NCBI GenBank assembly: GCA_900544175.1
Contig: UQUN01000012.1
Span: 5,616-69,615 of the forward strand
DNA: 64,000 nt
Origin: an uncultured Alistipes sp.
Lineage (GTDB): Bacteria; Bacteroidota; Bacteroidia; Bacteroidales; UBA932
Direction of reading: 5' to 3'
Position numbers and translations under genes: made by a program
The notes under the pieces: model-generated
The model's database searches: none
What the model was told of the DNA's origin: nothing
Seen by the model: only the letters and a program-made list of their open reading frames with translations
Shown here: positions 8,379 to 16,914 of the stretch, piece after piece
Layout of the letters: each line of letters begins with the position of its first letter
Numbering within the stretch: the first letter of the stretch is position 1

Positions 8379-8792
8379 TTAAAAAACGACCGATCTGGAG
8401 CCGTTGCGATCTTCTGCTATTCTGACTCTCAGAACATCGTCCGGAAGAATCTGGTCTATCTTTTCCGGCCACTCGATAAAACACAGTCCATCACTGTCCA
8501 TATACTCCTCGAAACCTATATCAAGAGCCTCCTGTACACTGCCTGTCCGATAGAAGTCAAAATGATAGACAGCCCTGCCGTCTGACGCACGGTACTCATT
8601 GACAATTGTGAATGTAGGACTCGCCACTTCGTCCCCTACCCCAAGTTTCCTGCACAACGCAGATATGAATGTGGTCTTCCCGGCGCCCATGGAGCCGTAG
8701 AAAGCGTACACCGACACTCCTTCGGTCTGCCGCAGGAACTCCCCGGCAGCCCGATCCAGGTCCTTAATGCCATCAATAATGATTTTCCCCAT
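8379..8792 (-). CDS. tsaE: tRNA threonylcarbamoyladenosine biosynthesis ATPase TsaE
   Basis: The 137-aa P-loop protein carries Walker A GSMGAGKTTF at about residue 35 and the family signature ASPTFTIVNEY near residue 58. The HFDFYR segment is present, and LCFIEWPEKI stands in for the usual VxLIEWPE. TsaE works with TsaB and TsaD to make the t6A modification at A37 of ANN-decoding tRNAs and hydrolyses ATP in that complex. Length is normal for the family. It is transcribed with its own promoter, in the same direction as nadB. Confidence 0.95.
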   Translation of the reverse strand: MGKIIIDGIKDLDRAAGEFLRQTEGVSVYAFYGSMGAGKTTFISALCRKLGVGDEVASPTFTIVNEYRASDGRAVYHFDFYRTGSVQEALDIGFEEYMDSDGLCFIEWPEKIDQILPDDVLRVRIAEDRNGSRSVVF

Positions 8793-8815
8793 CTCCTGAA
8801 TTTACAACTTTGACT

Positions 8816-8823
8816 CAAAGTTA
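8816..8823 (-). promoter_or_regulatory. -7 element upstream of tsaE, inside a dyad
   Basis: Minus-strand TAACTTTG matches TAnnTTTG and lies 23 nt upstream of the ATG. It overlaps a perfect 8-bp inverted repeat (AACTTTGA at 8806-8813, TCAAAGTT at 8815-8822) that could be an operator or chance. The -33 element is weak. Confidence 0.45.
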
Positions 8824-8889
8824 CGAAATTTTCCTTACGGAAATCCGCTCATTGAAAATATCGCGGCATTCAGGTACCAATATGCAGGA

Positions 8890-10425
8890 TCATGCATCTC
8901 CCGGGAAACGGTACTGGACCGCCTCGGATATATGACATGACCTGATTGTCTCCGAACCCTCCATATCTGCTAAAGTACGCGCGACCTTCAGTATCCGGAC
9001 ATACCCCCTGGCCGAGAGACGGTAGCTGTCCATGAGCCTCCGAAGCAGACTCTCCCCACTGCTGTCCACGGCACAGAATCTCGCGATATGCACGGGAAGC
9101 ATCTCCGCGTTGGTAAATATCCCGTAGCTTTCCAGCCTTTTCCGCTGCACCTCCCTGGCAGCAGCCACCCGTGCGGCCACGGATGAACTTCGTTCCCCCT
9201 CAGGCGTCGCCGACATGGAACCGCTGTCCACAGCCTTCACCCTGATATTAAGATCCATACGGTCAATCAAAGGTCCGGACAACCTGGATCTGTACCTGTA
9301 TACGGCAGACGGAGAGCATGTACAGCGCCCCGTTCCGTCACCGGCATATCCGCAAGGACACGGATTCATCGACGCCACCAGCATGAATGACGACGGATAC
9401 CCTACCTTATAGCCTGATCTTGAAATGGTTATACTGCGCTCTTCCAAAGGCTGACGCAGAACCTCAAGAGCGGATGAGGAAAACTGTGCTATCTCGTCAA
9501 GATAAAGCACTCCGTTATGAGCCAGAGACACCTCCCCCGGCATGGCCCGCGGCCCTCCACCTGTCAAGGATACGACACTGGCAGTATGATGAGGAGCTCT
9601 GAAAGGACGGTTCTGTAAAAGTCCGGTACCGCTGTCCAGCATTCCGGCAACAGAATAGATCATGCTGGTCTCTACTGCCTCCCCACGGCTCATTGGAGGA
9701 AGAATCGACGGAAGACACTTGGCCATCAAGCTCTTCCCCGAACCAGGCGGGCCATAGAGCAGTATATTATGTCCACCTGACGCAGCTATCTCAAGTCCCC
9801 TCCTCGCAAAATGCTGACCAGCCACACCCGACAGGTCATATCCGCCACTGTCACTTGAGGGCACATATTCCTTTCGGCGCACAACATACGATCCGGCCTG
9901 CGGACCTCCTCCTATGACCTCGGCAAGTTCCCTGAGATTGGAGACACCATAGACTATGACCCCTTCAGCCCAGGATGCCTCCGCAGCCGACACTGCCGGG
10001 CATACCACATGTCTGAAACCCATCTCTGCGGCTCTGGCGGCAATAGGCAGGGCCCCGCGTACAGGCCGCATCTGTCCGTCCAGAGACATCTCACCCATTA
10101 TGAGACAACTCTCAGGATCAGGGAAAAATATCTGTCCCGATGAAGCCAGCATGGCTACTGCAATGGCTGCGTCGTAGCCTGACCCGACTTTCCTGATATC
10201 GGCCGGAGCCATATTGACCACCGTCTTCCTGCCAGGTATGACATAGCCGTTACGCTGCATAGCCGTAGTCACCCTTAGAAGAGACTCTCTTACCGCATTG
10301 TCTGGAAGCCCTATCAGAAAAATCCCCACCCCGGGGCTTATCGACACCTCCACGGTCACCTTGACCACATCCATTCCCACACAGGTGGCACAGTATGTCC
10401 TGTACAAAGATCCGCTTTCCATCAT
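8890..10425 (-). CDS. comM: YifB/ComM-type AAA+ ATPase (Mg-chelatase-like)
   Basis: The start is taken at the first Met of MMESGSLYR (511 aa), which gives the family-typical N-terminus. It has a Lon-protease-like N-terminal domain (GIFLIGLPDNAVRESLLR near residue 40, MGEMSLDGQMRPVRG near 110), then an AAA+ Mg-chelatase domain with Walker A GPPGSGKSLMAK (about 225), Walker B LYLDEIAQF (about 305), and the NPCPCGYAGD cysteine-rich patch. A Mg_chelatase_C domain closes it. In Gram-negative bacteria ComM is a hexameric branch-migration helicase aiding integration of transforming DNA. Its role in Bacteroidales is not established. Confidence 0.9.
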   Translation of the reverse strand: MMESGSLYRTYCATCVGMDVVKVTVEVSISPGVGIFLIGLPDNAVRESLLRVTTAMQRNGYVIPGRKTVVNMAPADIRKVGSGYDAAIAVAMLASSGQIFFPDPESCLIMGEMSLDGQMRPVRGALPIAARAAEMGFRHVVCPAVSAAEASWAEGVIVYGVSNLRELAEVIGGGPQAGSYVVRRKEYVPSSDSGGYDLSGVAGQHFARRGLEIAASGGHNILLYGPPGSGKSLMAKCLPSILPPMSRGEAVETSMIYSVAGMLDSGTGLLQNRPFRAPHHTASVVSLTGGGPRAMPGEVSLAHNGVLYLDEIAQFSSSALEVLRQPLEERSITISRSGYKVGYPSSFMLVASMNPCPCGYAGDGTGRCTCSPSAVYRYRSRLSGPLIDRMDLNIRVKAVDSGSMSATPEGERSSSVAARVAAAREVQRKRLESYGIFTNAEMLPVHIARFCAVDSSGESLLRRLMDSYRLSARGYVRILKVARTLADMEGSETIRSCHISEAVQYRFPGDA

Positions 10426-10514
10426 CACGTTGAAATTTACGGAGGCGAATTTACCAGGACACATTCTCAAGAGCAAACGGGAAGGCACGATTCATGTACA
10501 GTCATGGTAATCTT

Positions 10515-10541
10515 AAAAAAAGATTTTACGTTTTTAAAATC
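10515..10541 (-). terminator. Possible weak terminator behind the KDO transferase gene
   Basis: Minus strand: GATTTT (10536-10541), 8-nt loop, AAAATC (10522-10527), then a run of seven T (10515-10521). The stem is AT-rich and overlaps the stop codon of the upstream gene, so strength is doubtful. Confidence 0.35.
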
Positions 10542-11817
10542 ATGTACGGCCCAGTATACACTCCACAATCCTGTCCGATGCGCCAAGATGGCTTTCCACA
10601 TATTGGGAACAGACCTGAGACGGACGCTCCACACTACCCGGCACATTAAGCCAGCGCTGCAGAAGCCGTATGAGTTCAACGGACGAAGATACACTGAATG
10701 CCCCGCCTATTGCTACCAGATCCACTGCTTCCTGGAACTTGTGGTAGCACGGACCGAAAATCACAGGACTGCCGTATATGGCCGCTTCAAGAATATTATG
10801 AATACCGCTGCTGGAGAATCCGCCCCCCACATACGCGAACATCCCGTATTTATATATGGTCGGCAGAATCCCGACACAGTCTATAATGAGGATATCCGCA
10901 GCACAGGCTCGTTCACGGTACTCACCGACATCCAGTCCCTGGCACTCGGAGTACAATATCGTCCTGAACCCGCGGAATATCCTACGCACAGCGGATATGC
11001 GTGCAGGCTCCACTTCGTGCGGGACCAGTATCAGTCTTGAACCCGACACTTCCTTGAGAGCCTTTGCAATAAGACGCTCGTCATCCTCCCACGTACTTCC
11101 CGCCACCCAGGTCTTTCCGTCTCCGACAAATGTCTCGATCACCTCATTGCGCATATTGTTGGCCCTGCAAATGGACATGACCCTGTCAAATCTGGTGTCT
11201 CCGGCTATGACTGCATTTTCTATACCCATACGTGACAGCAACCTGCGTGACTCCTCGTTCTGGACGAAGAGCATGGTATAGCACTTCAGCGCCTTGCGCA
11301 TGAAAGAGCCGTACCAGCGGAAAAATATCTGATCCCGACGGAAGATAGCCGAGACAATGTACGTAGGCACTGCCCGTTTCCTCAGTCCGTTCAGATAATT
11401 GTACCAGAATTCGTATTTCACGAATATGGCCGTGGAGGGACGGACCACATCAAGAAAACGCCTGACATTGCGTACCGTATCCATCGGTAGATATGAAACC
11501 ACATCGGCTGACCCGAAGTTTTTCCTCAATTCATAGCCAGAGGGCGAGAAGAAGGTTATCAGAATGAACTTGTCCGGCTCCTCTTTCCTGAACCGTTCTA
11601 TCAAAGGCCGCGCCTGCTCGAACTCCCCTACGGAAGAGCAATGGAACCAAAGCACATCACGACCTTTTGCCGCCGCCATCTTCTGCCTGAGCGACTTTAT
11701 AAGACCTTTCCGGCCGGACACCAGCAGGAAAGCCTTCCGGTTGAAAAGACCGGCCACTGACGCAGCGAAGAAATAAAGATATATCCCTATATTGTAAAGC
11801 AGGCGCACTGATATCAA
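10540..11817 (-). CDS. waaA: 3-deoxy-D-manno-octulosonic acid (KDO) transferase
   Basis: The 425-aa glycosyltransferase (GT30) has an N-terminal membrane anchor (LYNIGIYLYFFAASVAGLF) and the family blocks WFHCSSVGEFEQARPL near residue 55, SDVVSYLPMDT-like text near 105, and AGSTWEDDE near 255. Late in the protein it shows GGGFSSSGIHNILEAAIYGSPVIFGP, the CMP-KDO site signature. It transfers KDO from CMP-KDO to lipid A precursor at the inner-membrane inner face. The frame's first usable start is a TTG at 11817, with a GTG three codons on. No ATG gives a complete N-terminus, so a non-ATG start is likely. Confidence 0.92.
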   Translation of the reverse strand: MISVRLLYNIGIYLYFFAASVAGLFNRKAFLLVSGRKGLIKSLRQKMAAAKGRDVLWFHCSSVGEFEQARPLIERFRKEEPDKFILITFFSPSGYELRKNFGSADVVSYLPMDTVRNVRRFLDVVRPSTAIFVKYEFWYNYLNGLRKRAVPTYIVSAIFRRDQIFFRWYGSFMRKALKCYTMLFVQNEESRRLLSRMGIENAVIAGDTRFDRVMSICRANNMRNEVIETFVGDGKTWVAGSTWEDDERLIAKALKEVSGSRLILVPHEVEPARISAVRRIFRGFRTILYSECQGLDVGEYRERACAADILIIDCVGILPTIYKYGMFAYVGGGFSSSGIHNILEAAIYGSPVIFGPCYHKFQEAVDLVAIGGAFSVSSSVELIRLLQRWLNVPGSVERPSQVCSQYVESHLGASDRIVECILGRT

Positions 11818-11827
11818 AATTTGTCGG

Positions 11828-11865
11828 CAAATGTATAAACAAAATACTTAAAATTCGTACCTTTG
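11828..11865. promoter_or_regulatory. Divergent -7 elements between waaA and mlaE
   Basis: Minus-strand TACATTTG (11828-11835) points to waaA and plus-strand TACCTTTG (11858-11865) points to mlaE. Both match TAnnTTTG. Neither has a clear TTG 19-21 nt upstream, so these are moderate calls. Confidence 0.45.
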
Positions 11866-11893
11866 AAGTCACTTTCTAATCATCATCAGTAGT

Positions 11894-12637
11894 TTGATAA
11901 GGAATTTCTTACAAGAGACTGGCAGATATCTGCTGTTCCTGAGATTAGTCTTCAAGAAGCCTGAAAAATGGAGACTGTCGCTCAGGCAGTTCATCGTGGA
12001 AGCTGACAAGCTGGTAATCAATTCAATACCACTCATAGCCCTCATTTCGGTATTTATAGGGGCCGTTCTGGTGATACAGACATCCAACAACATGACCTCA
12101 CCATTCCTGCCCAAGATGTATATCGGATACATGGCAAGGGAATCTCTCGTACTTGAGTTCTGCTCGACCATGGTCTGTCTCATACTTGCAGGGAAAATAG
12201 GCTCCAACATCGCATCAGAGACAGGAACCATGAGAATAACCGAGCAGATAGACGCCATGGAGATGATGGGTGTCAACTCTGCGAACTTTCTGGTATTGCC
12301 CAAAATCGTGTCCACAACGCTCCTGAACCCGCTTCTCACGCTCATGAGCATAATCATGGGACTGCTGGGCGGCTACCTTATCATAGATCTCACTGGAATG
12401 ATAAGGATATCTGACTACATTTCAGGAATACGCTTCGCGTTCAACGGTTTCTACATCACGTACAGCCTCGTGAAGACCGCCGTATTCAGTTTCATCATAA
12501 GCTCGATATCCTCGTTCTACGGTTATTACGCCAAAGGCGGCTCGCTCGGAGTAGGCAGATCCTCTACGAAAGCCATCGTCACGGCAAGTGCGCTGATCCT
12601 CATTCTCAACCTCATACTGACAAGGATAATGCTGTAA
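11894..12637 (+). CDS. mlaE: MlaE/YrbE-type ABC transporter permease
   Basis: The 247-aa integral membrane protein has five to six hydrophobic helices. The MlaE signature is present: SIPLIALISVFIGAVLVIQT near residue 40, GKIGSNIASETGTMRITEQIDAMEMMGVN near residue 100, and PKIVSTTLLNPLLT. The start is an uncommon TTG. The reading from TTG reproduces the normal family N-terminus and no ATG is available before the first conserved block. With MlaF it forms the inner-membrane ABC core that moves phospholipids between inner and outer membrane. The MlaD substrate-binding partner is not adjacent. Confidence 0.92.
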   Translation: MIRNFLQETGRYLLFLRLVFKKPEKWRLSLRQFIVEADKLVINSIPLIALISVFIGAVLVIQTSNNMTSPFLPKMYIGYMARESLVLEFCSTMVCLILAGKIGSNIASETGTMRITEQIDAMEMMGVNSANFLVLPKIVSTTLLNPLLTLMSIIMGLLGGYLIIDLTGMIRISDYISGIRFAFNGFYITYSLVKTAVFSFIISSISSFYGYYAKGGSLGVGRSSTKAIVTASALILILNLILTRIML

Positions 12638-13413
12638 TGATAACTTTAAGACATCTTACAAAATATTTCGACGGCCGTCCGGCGATAGAAGACATATCCG
12701 CACAGTACCTACCGGGGCAATGTTCCCTTGTAATAGGCGCAAGCGGCTCAGGGAAAACCGTGCTGCTCAAATCGGTAGTGGGACTTATTGAGCCTGACGG
12801 CGGGGAAGTCCTGTTCGGCGACACAGTATACAACAAGCTTCCGTTCAAGGAAAAGAAGAAAACCAGAAGCATGATAGGCATGCTGTTCCAGGGAAGCGCC
12901 CTGTTCGATTTTGCAACGGCTGAGGAGAATGTGATGTTCCCTCTTGATTTCTTCTCCGACATCAGCAGAAGCGAAAAAAGGGAAAGGGCAGCTTTCTGCC
13001 TCAAACGCGTGGGACTGGAAAACGTAAATCATAAGTACCCGTCCGAACTGTCAGGAGGCATGCAGAAAAGGGTAGGCATCGCAAGAGCGATCGTACTCAA
13101 TCCCAAATACCTGTTCTGCGACGAACCGAACTCCGGACTGGATCCCCAGACATCTGTTCTGATTGACAGACTCATCCAGGAGATCACACAGGAATACGGC
13201 ATAACGACCGTGATAAACACTCACGACATGAACTCCGTAATGGAGATAGGCGACAAAGTGATGTTCATACATCAAGGACGGAAGACATGGGAAGGTTCCA
13301 ACAAGGACATCCTCATATCAGACAATAAAGAACTGGAAGACTTCATATTCGCCTCCAGAATGGCAAAAGAACTCAAACTCAGATATGGAAACGGAAGCCC
13401 AATTCCAGATTGA
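12637..13413 (+). CDS. mlaF: MlaF/YrbF-type ABC transporter ATP-binding protein
   Basis: The 258-aa ABC ATPase has Walker A GASGSGKTVLLK near residue 36, the Q-loop GMLFQGSALF near 84, signature LSGGMQKRVGIARAI near 137, and Walker B YLFCDEPNSGLDPQTS near 155. An H-switch lies in INTHDMNSV. The MlaF-like GMLFQ.GALFD and EPNSGLDP texts are typical. Its ATG overlaps the mlaE stop by one nucleotide (TAATG), so expression is coupled. The last 35 bp overlap the convergent barrel gene on the other strand. Confidence 0.93.
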   Translation: MITLRHLTKYFDGRPAIEDISAQYLPGQCSLVIGASGSGKTVLLKSVVGLIEPDGGEVLFGDTVYNKLPFKEKKKTRSMIGMLFQGSALFDFATAEENVMFPLDFFSDISRSEKRERAAFCLKRVGLENVNHKYPSELSGGMQKRVGIARAIVLNPKYLFCDEPNSGLDPQTSVLIDRLIQEITQEYGITTVINTHDMNSVMEIGDKVMFIHQGRKTWEGSNKDILISDNKELEDFIFASRMAKELKLRYGNGSPIPD

Positions 13414-14563
13414 ACTGCAGCGGCTGCTCTGTACGTACGGAATAAGGTTGCCCGCAATCGAAGAAATAGGTCAGACGCGGATCCACATACAGACCCATGA
13501 AATCCAAGAAGCGGTACTCGAAACCTAAACCGACATTGACGGACCACTGTACTCCTGACGGATCAACATCCTTTCGATACCTGACAGAATACAGGTCGGT
13601 GATATCATAAGACATCCTCACTGCCCTCTCCAACATACACCCTGCGTCAGCATAGAAGGTAATGCGATCCCCTGACAGTATGTTGAAATAGAATCTGAGA
13701 GGAACTCCTATATAATGTATGGACTGCTTGACGGAACCTTGATATGCCTCACCGTCCGCCATGCCGATCAAAGCCTCATACGTACTTATCAGGAATGTAT
13801 AGTTCACGCCTATCCCGACTCCGAGACGGTCTTTTAGGAATGAATACTTCAGTTCAAGCCCCAAAGCCACCGGGAAATAGTGATGTATGTCATAGACCGG
13901 CATCACCCCATATCCTCCGGATATAATGTTCTGGCCCCAACTGTAGCTCGGATGCGACAAATCCACATTTCCAACGGCATTTGTGGGAGACATCCTGCCG
14001 CTTGCCGAAATGGAGAACGAAGGACGCCTGCCAGCATCTCTCTCAAGCATGTCCGAAGACCTGTCCGAAACCATGGCTATATAATCGTGCTGAACCTCCG
14101 GATCGTATATGGAAAGCCGGTCCGACAACACAATATCCTCAGCCTTCTCCACTTCTTCCTTTTCCTCTTTTGGCACGGATACGGTTACCGGTCTGTCCGT
14201 CACCGGAACAGGCACAGTCCGGCCCGAATACGTGACACCGGCCGTCACGGCCGGAACATTTCTTAAGGGAGATACCCGTCCGATTATATGCGTTTCTGAC
14301 AGGCTGTTCTGAGCGACAGGCTGTTCCGCAACTGCCACAACAGTATTCCCGACCATATCTGCATCATTGGTGTGCAAAACCGTAAGAAGAAGTCCGAATA
14401 CAGCGACAGCGGCAGCGGAACCATACAACACCTTCCTCCACAGAAAAGCTGTTCTCCTGCGCCGCAGACCGGACTCTATACCGCTCCATACATCTACGTC
14501 AGGTGTCTCGGTGCAGGAGTCCGCCAATTCCCTGATTTTCCTATCAAACAGTTCGTCTTTCAT
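13379..14563 (-). CDS. Membrane-spanning anti-sigma-like protein with C-terminal outer-membrane barrel
   Basis: The 394-aa protein has three parts. A 42-residue cytoplasmic-type N-terminus (MKDELFDRKIRELADSC...) contains a VWSGIESGLRRRR stretch. One transmembrane helix follows at about residues 46-62 (VLYGSAAAVAVFGLLLTVL), then a long proline/threonine-rich linker to about 190. The C-terminal barrel-like domain ends in LEYRFLDFMGLYVDP-type strands and a final F-H-I. There is no signal peptide. It overlaps the sigma-factor gene by 4 nt, so it probably binds and restrains that sigma factor while sensing the outer membrane. This role is inferred from context and architecture. Confidence 0.65.
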   Translation of the reverse strand: MKDELFDRKIRELADSCTETPDVDVWSGIESGLRRRRTAFLWRKVLYGSAAAVAVFGLLLTVLHTNDADMVGNTVVAVAEQPVAQNSLSETHIIGRVSPLRNVPAVTAGVTYSGRTVPVPVTDRPVTVSVPKEEKEEVEKAEDIVLSDRLSIYDPEVQHDYIAMVSDRSSDMLERDAGRRPSFSISASGRMSPTNAVGNVDLSHPSYSWGQNIISGGYGVMPVYDIHHYFPVALGLELKYSFLKDRLGVGIGVNYTFLISTYEALIGMADGEAYQGSVKQSIHYIGVPLRFYFNILSGDRITFYADAGCMLERAVRMSYDITDLYSVRYRKDVDPSGVQWSVNVGLGFEYRFLDFMGLYVDPRLTYFFDCGQPYSVRTEQPLQFNLELGFRFHI

Positions 14564-15117
14564 CTTCCTTTCATTCTTTCATGCAGTTTTTCCTGAAGCC
14601 ATGCCCTTGCCCTGCTCAACTGCGAGCGTGACGTACTTTCGGATATTCCGAGTTCACGGGATATCTCACTGTGAGTATATCCCTCGATTACACTCATGTT
14701 GAACACTACACGGAATCCATCCGGCATTTCCGCTATAAGTCTGACAATATCCCTGCTTCCGATACCGGACAGGATATCGTCATCGCTTTCAACTGTCCTG
14801 GCTTCCTCGACATCGGAGGCATCCCTCAACACATCCCCTTTCCTGAGTTTCATGAGCGCGGTATTCACGAATATCCTGCGCATCCAGCCCTCCAGAGATC
14901 CTGACGCATTGAAGGATCCTATCTTCGAGAAGACCGTCATAAAGCCTTCCTGCAGCAGGTCCTTCGCCTCATCACTGTCTCTCGCATACCTCAGGCAAAC
15001 GACATACATACGGGAAGAATACTTCTCGTACAAAGCCCTCTGGGCCTTCCGGTCCTGCTTCTGACAACCATGGACCAGTACCTTCTCACTCAAAGTGTCA
15101 AAAGTGCCTGATGACAT
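14560..15117 (-). CDS. ECF-type RNA polymerase sigma factor
   Basis: The 185-aa sigma-70 family protein has region 2 (YVVCLRYARDSDEAKDLLQEGFMTVFSKIGSF at residues 34-65 in the usual order of 2.1-2.4) and region 4 (VIEGYTHSEISRELGISESTSRSQLSRARAWL near 140-172). It lacks regions 1 and 3, as expected for the extracytoplasmic-function class. It overlaps the start of the anti-sigma-like barrel gene (ATGA), the normal sigma/anti-sigma order. The target genes are unknown and may include the pair itself. Confidence 0.93.
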   Translation of the reverse strand: MSSGTFDTLSEKVLVHGCQKQDRKAQRALYEKYSSRMYVVCLRYARDSDEAKDLLQEGFMTVFSKIGSFNASGSLEGWMRRIFVNTALMKLRKGDVLRDASDVEEARTVESDDDILSGIGSRDIVRLIAEMPDGFRVVFNMSVIEGYTHSEISRELGISESTSRSQLSRARAWLQEKLHERMKGR

Positions 15118-15139
15118 TCTGCCTGCTTTTTAATAGATG

Positions 15140-15188
15140 CAAAAATAATTCAATTTGCTGCATCTTCGGCTTGAATATTGTATATTTG
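15140..15188. promoter_or_regulatory. Divergent -7 elements of the sigma-factor and TPR genes
   Basis: Minus-strand TATTTTTG (15140-15147) lies 23 nt before the sigma-factor ATG. Plus-strand TATATTTG (15181-15188) lies 20 nt before the TPR gene ATG. The plus element has TTTG 23 nt upstream, slightly longer than the usual 19-21. Confidence 0.5.
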
Positions 15189-15207
15189 TCTTGATATTTC
15201 ATTAATT

Positions 15208-16914
15208 ATGAAACACGTACTTTTCAAGGCCACAATGATTGCTGCCGCACTTATGTCCGTGGCCGCCAACGCATACGGGACAGACAAGGACTCCATAAGT
15301 TCAAAAGACTACTTCATAGAAGGGGTTATGGAATACTGTGCGGGAGAATACGGGAAAGCCGAGACCCTTCTCGGCAGATGCGTCGGGGCGGATCCTGAGA
15401 ATGACGCAGCCTACTATTACCTCGCTGTGACAAGACTGGCCGCAGGCGATACTGACAAGGCCCTGCTCTACCTCAACACCGCATCGGAACTCTCTCCTGA
15501 AAACCAGTGGTACAGGCTCGCAGAAGCCAGACTGTATACAAGCATAGGTGAACTGGACATGGCCATCAGCATATACAACATACTGATAGAGGACAATCCG
15601 GAAAAGAGCGACTACTATTTCGAACTGGCGGACCTGCTGGTAAGGAACGGAAAGATGGACGAAGCCCTTGAGACAATCGGCAGGATAGAGCAACTGCGGG
15701 GAAGCAGCGAAATCACATCCAACGCCAAATACGAGATACTCATGAGGCAGGGACGGTACGACGAGGCGGAAACCGTAGTCAGGAAAATGGACGAAGAATA
15801 TCCGTCGGCCAGAACAGCTCTGATACTCGGAGATCTGTACAAAGCCAGATACAATGACAGCACCGCTCTGATTTACTACAAGAAGGCTCTGGAACTGGAC
15901 CCTGAGTTCATTCCGGCATACTTCGGGCTCGCTGAAGTCTACCGCATGAACAGGGACTTCTTCAGTTTCTTCAAATGCATGAACAAATTCATGGCAAGTC
16001 CCCAGATGAGTCCGGAAATGAAGGCACAGTACATGCAGGAAATCATATTCCCGTCCGGCATGGTGCAGGTGTTCAGGCCGCAGGTGGATACCCTCGTGGA
16101 AAATACACTGAACGCCAGTCCGACAGATACGGCGGTACTCATCATGGCCGGCTCCTACTACTCCGCTCTTGACAGCGTCGAAAAAGGTCTTGGACTGCTC
16201 AGGCGCAATGTGGAGTTCAATCCGGGTGTCAGGTCCGCCAGAACGGCATACATGGGCCAGCTTTACTACAATCAGATGTGGGACACTCTCATACCTGTTG
16301 CGGAAGAGACCGTAAGTATGTTCCCGGACGATTTGACGCTGGCCGAACTGCTGGCCATAGCATACTGGCAGAAAGGAAACATCAGCAAAGCCATCAAGCG
16401 CTATGAGGACATACTCAGTACCATCCCGAAAGACCATCCCATGCTGCTGCAGTGCTACGGCTCTCTCGGCGACCTGTATCATGAGGCCGGCAACAACAGG
16501 AAAGCTTACTCCTGCTACGAGAAAGGACTAAGCATAGACGACAACTACAGTCCTATACTAAACAACTACGCATATTTCCTCAGCGAGGACGGACGCAAGT
16601 TGAACAAGGCACTGGAGATGAGCCGCAAGGCTGTCCTCAACGAGCCTGAGAACTCCACTTACCTGGACACTTACGGGTGGCTGTTGTACCTTACCGGCGA
16701 CTACGAGGAGGCCAGAAAGTATCTCAAGAAAGCCGCCGACTACAGCGGAAAGGAAAGTGCCGTGATACTCGACCATTATGCCGAGACCCTGTTCGCGTTG
16801 AAAGAATACAATCTGGCGTTCCTTTACTGGAACAACGCCGACAGGATAGATCCAGAACTCGGACTCAGCAAGAAGATAGAGGAACGCAGGGCTGAAAGCA
16901 GGAAAAAACAATGA
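15208..16914 (+). CDS. Secreted tetratricopeptide-repeat protein
   Basis: The start is set at MKHVLF because it gives a signal peptide (to about residue 25, VAANAYG). An in-frame upstream ATG would bury it. The mature 545 residues consist of about 12 TPR units, recognisable by repeated A-Y-Y-L-A-x-L and P-x-N/D spacing of 34 residues, for example at residues 60-93, 94-127, 425-458 and 460-495. It is probably a periplasmic scaffold. The next gene, an EnvC-like cell-division activator, overlaps by 4 nt, which suggests a shared envelope or division function. No enzymatic motif is seen. Confidence 0.85.
   Translation: MKHVLFKATMIAAALMSVAANAYGTDKDSISSKDYFIEGVMEYCAGEYGKAETLLGRCVGADPENDAAYYYLAVTRLAAGDTDKALLYLNTASELSPENQWYRLAEARLYTSIGELDMAISIYNILIEDNPEKSDYYFELADLLVRNGKMDEALETIGRIEQLRGSSEITSNAKYEILMRQGRYDEAETVVRKMDEEYPSARTALILGDLYKARYNDSTALIYYKKALELDPEFIPAYFGLAEVYRMNRDFFSFFKCMNKFMASPQMSPEMKAQYMQEIIFPSGMVQVFRPQVDTLVENTLNASPTDTAVLIMAGSYYSALDSVEKGLGLLRRNVEFNPGVRSARTAYMGQLYYNQMWDTLIPVAEETVSMFPDDLTLAELLAIAYWQKGNISKAIKRYEDILSTIPKDHPMLLQCYGSLGDLYHEAGNNRKAYSCYEKGLSIDDNYSPILNNYAYFLSEDGRKLNKALEMSRKAVLNEPENSTYLDTYGWLLYLTGDYEEARKYLKKAADYSGKESAVILDHYAETLFALKEYNLAFLYWNNADRIDPELGLSKKIEERRAESRKKQ

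Noticed and set aside
15301..16482. 393-codon antisense frame across the TPR gene
   Set aside because: The sense frame has signal peptide and 34-residue repeat periodicity; the antisense frame has none and no promoter.
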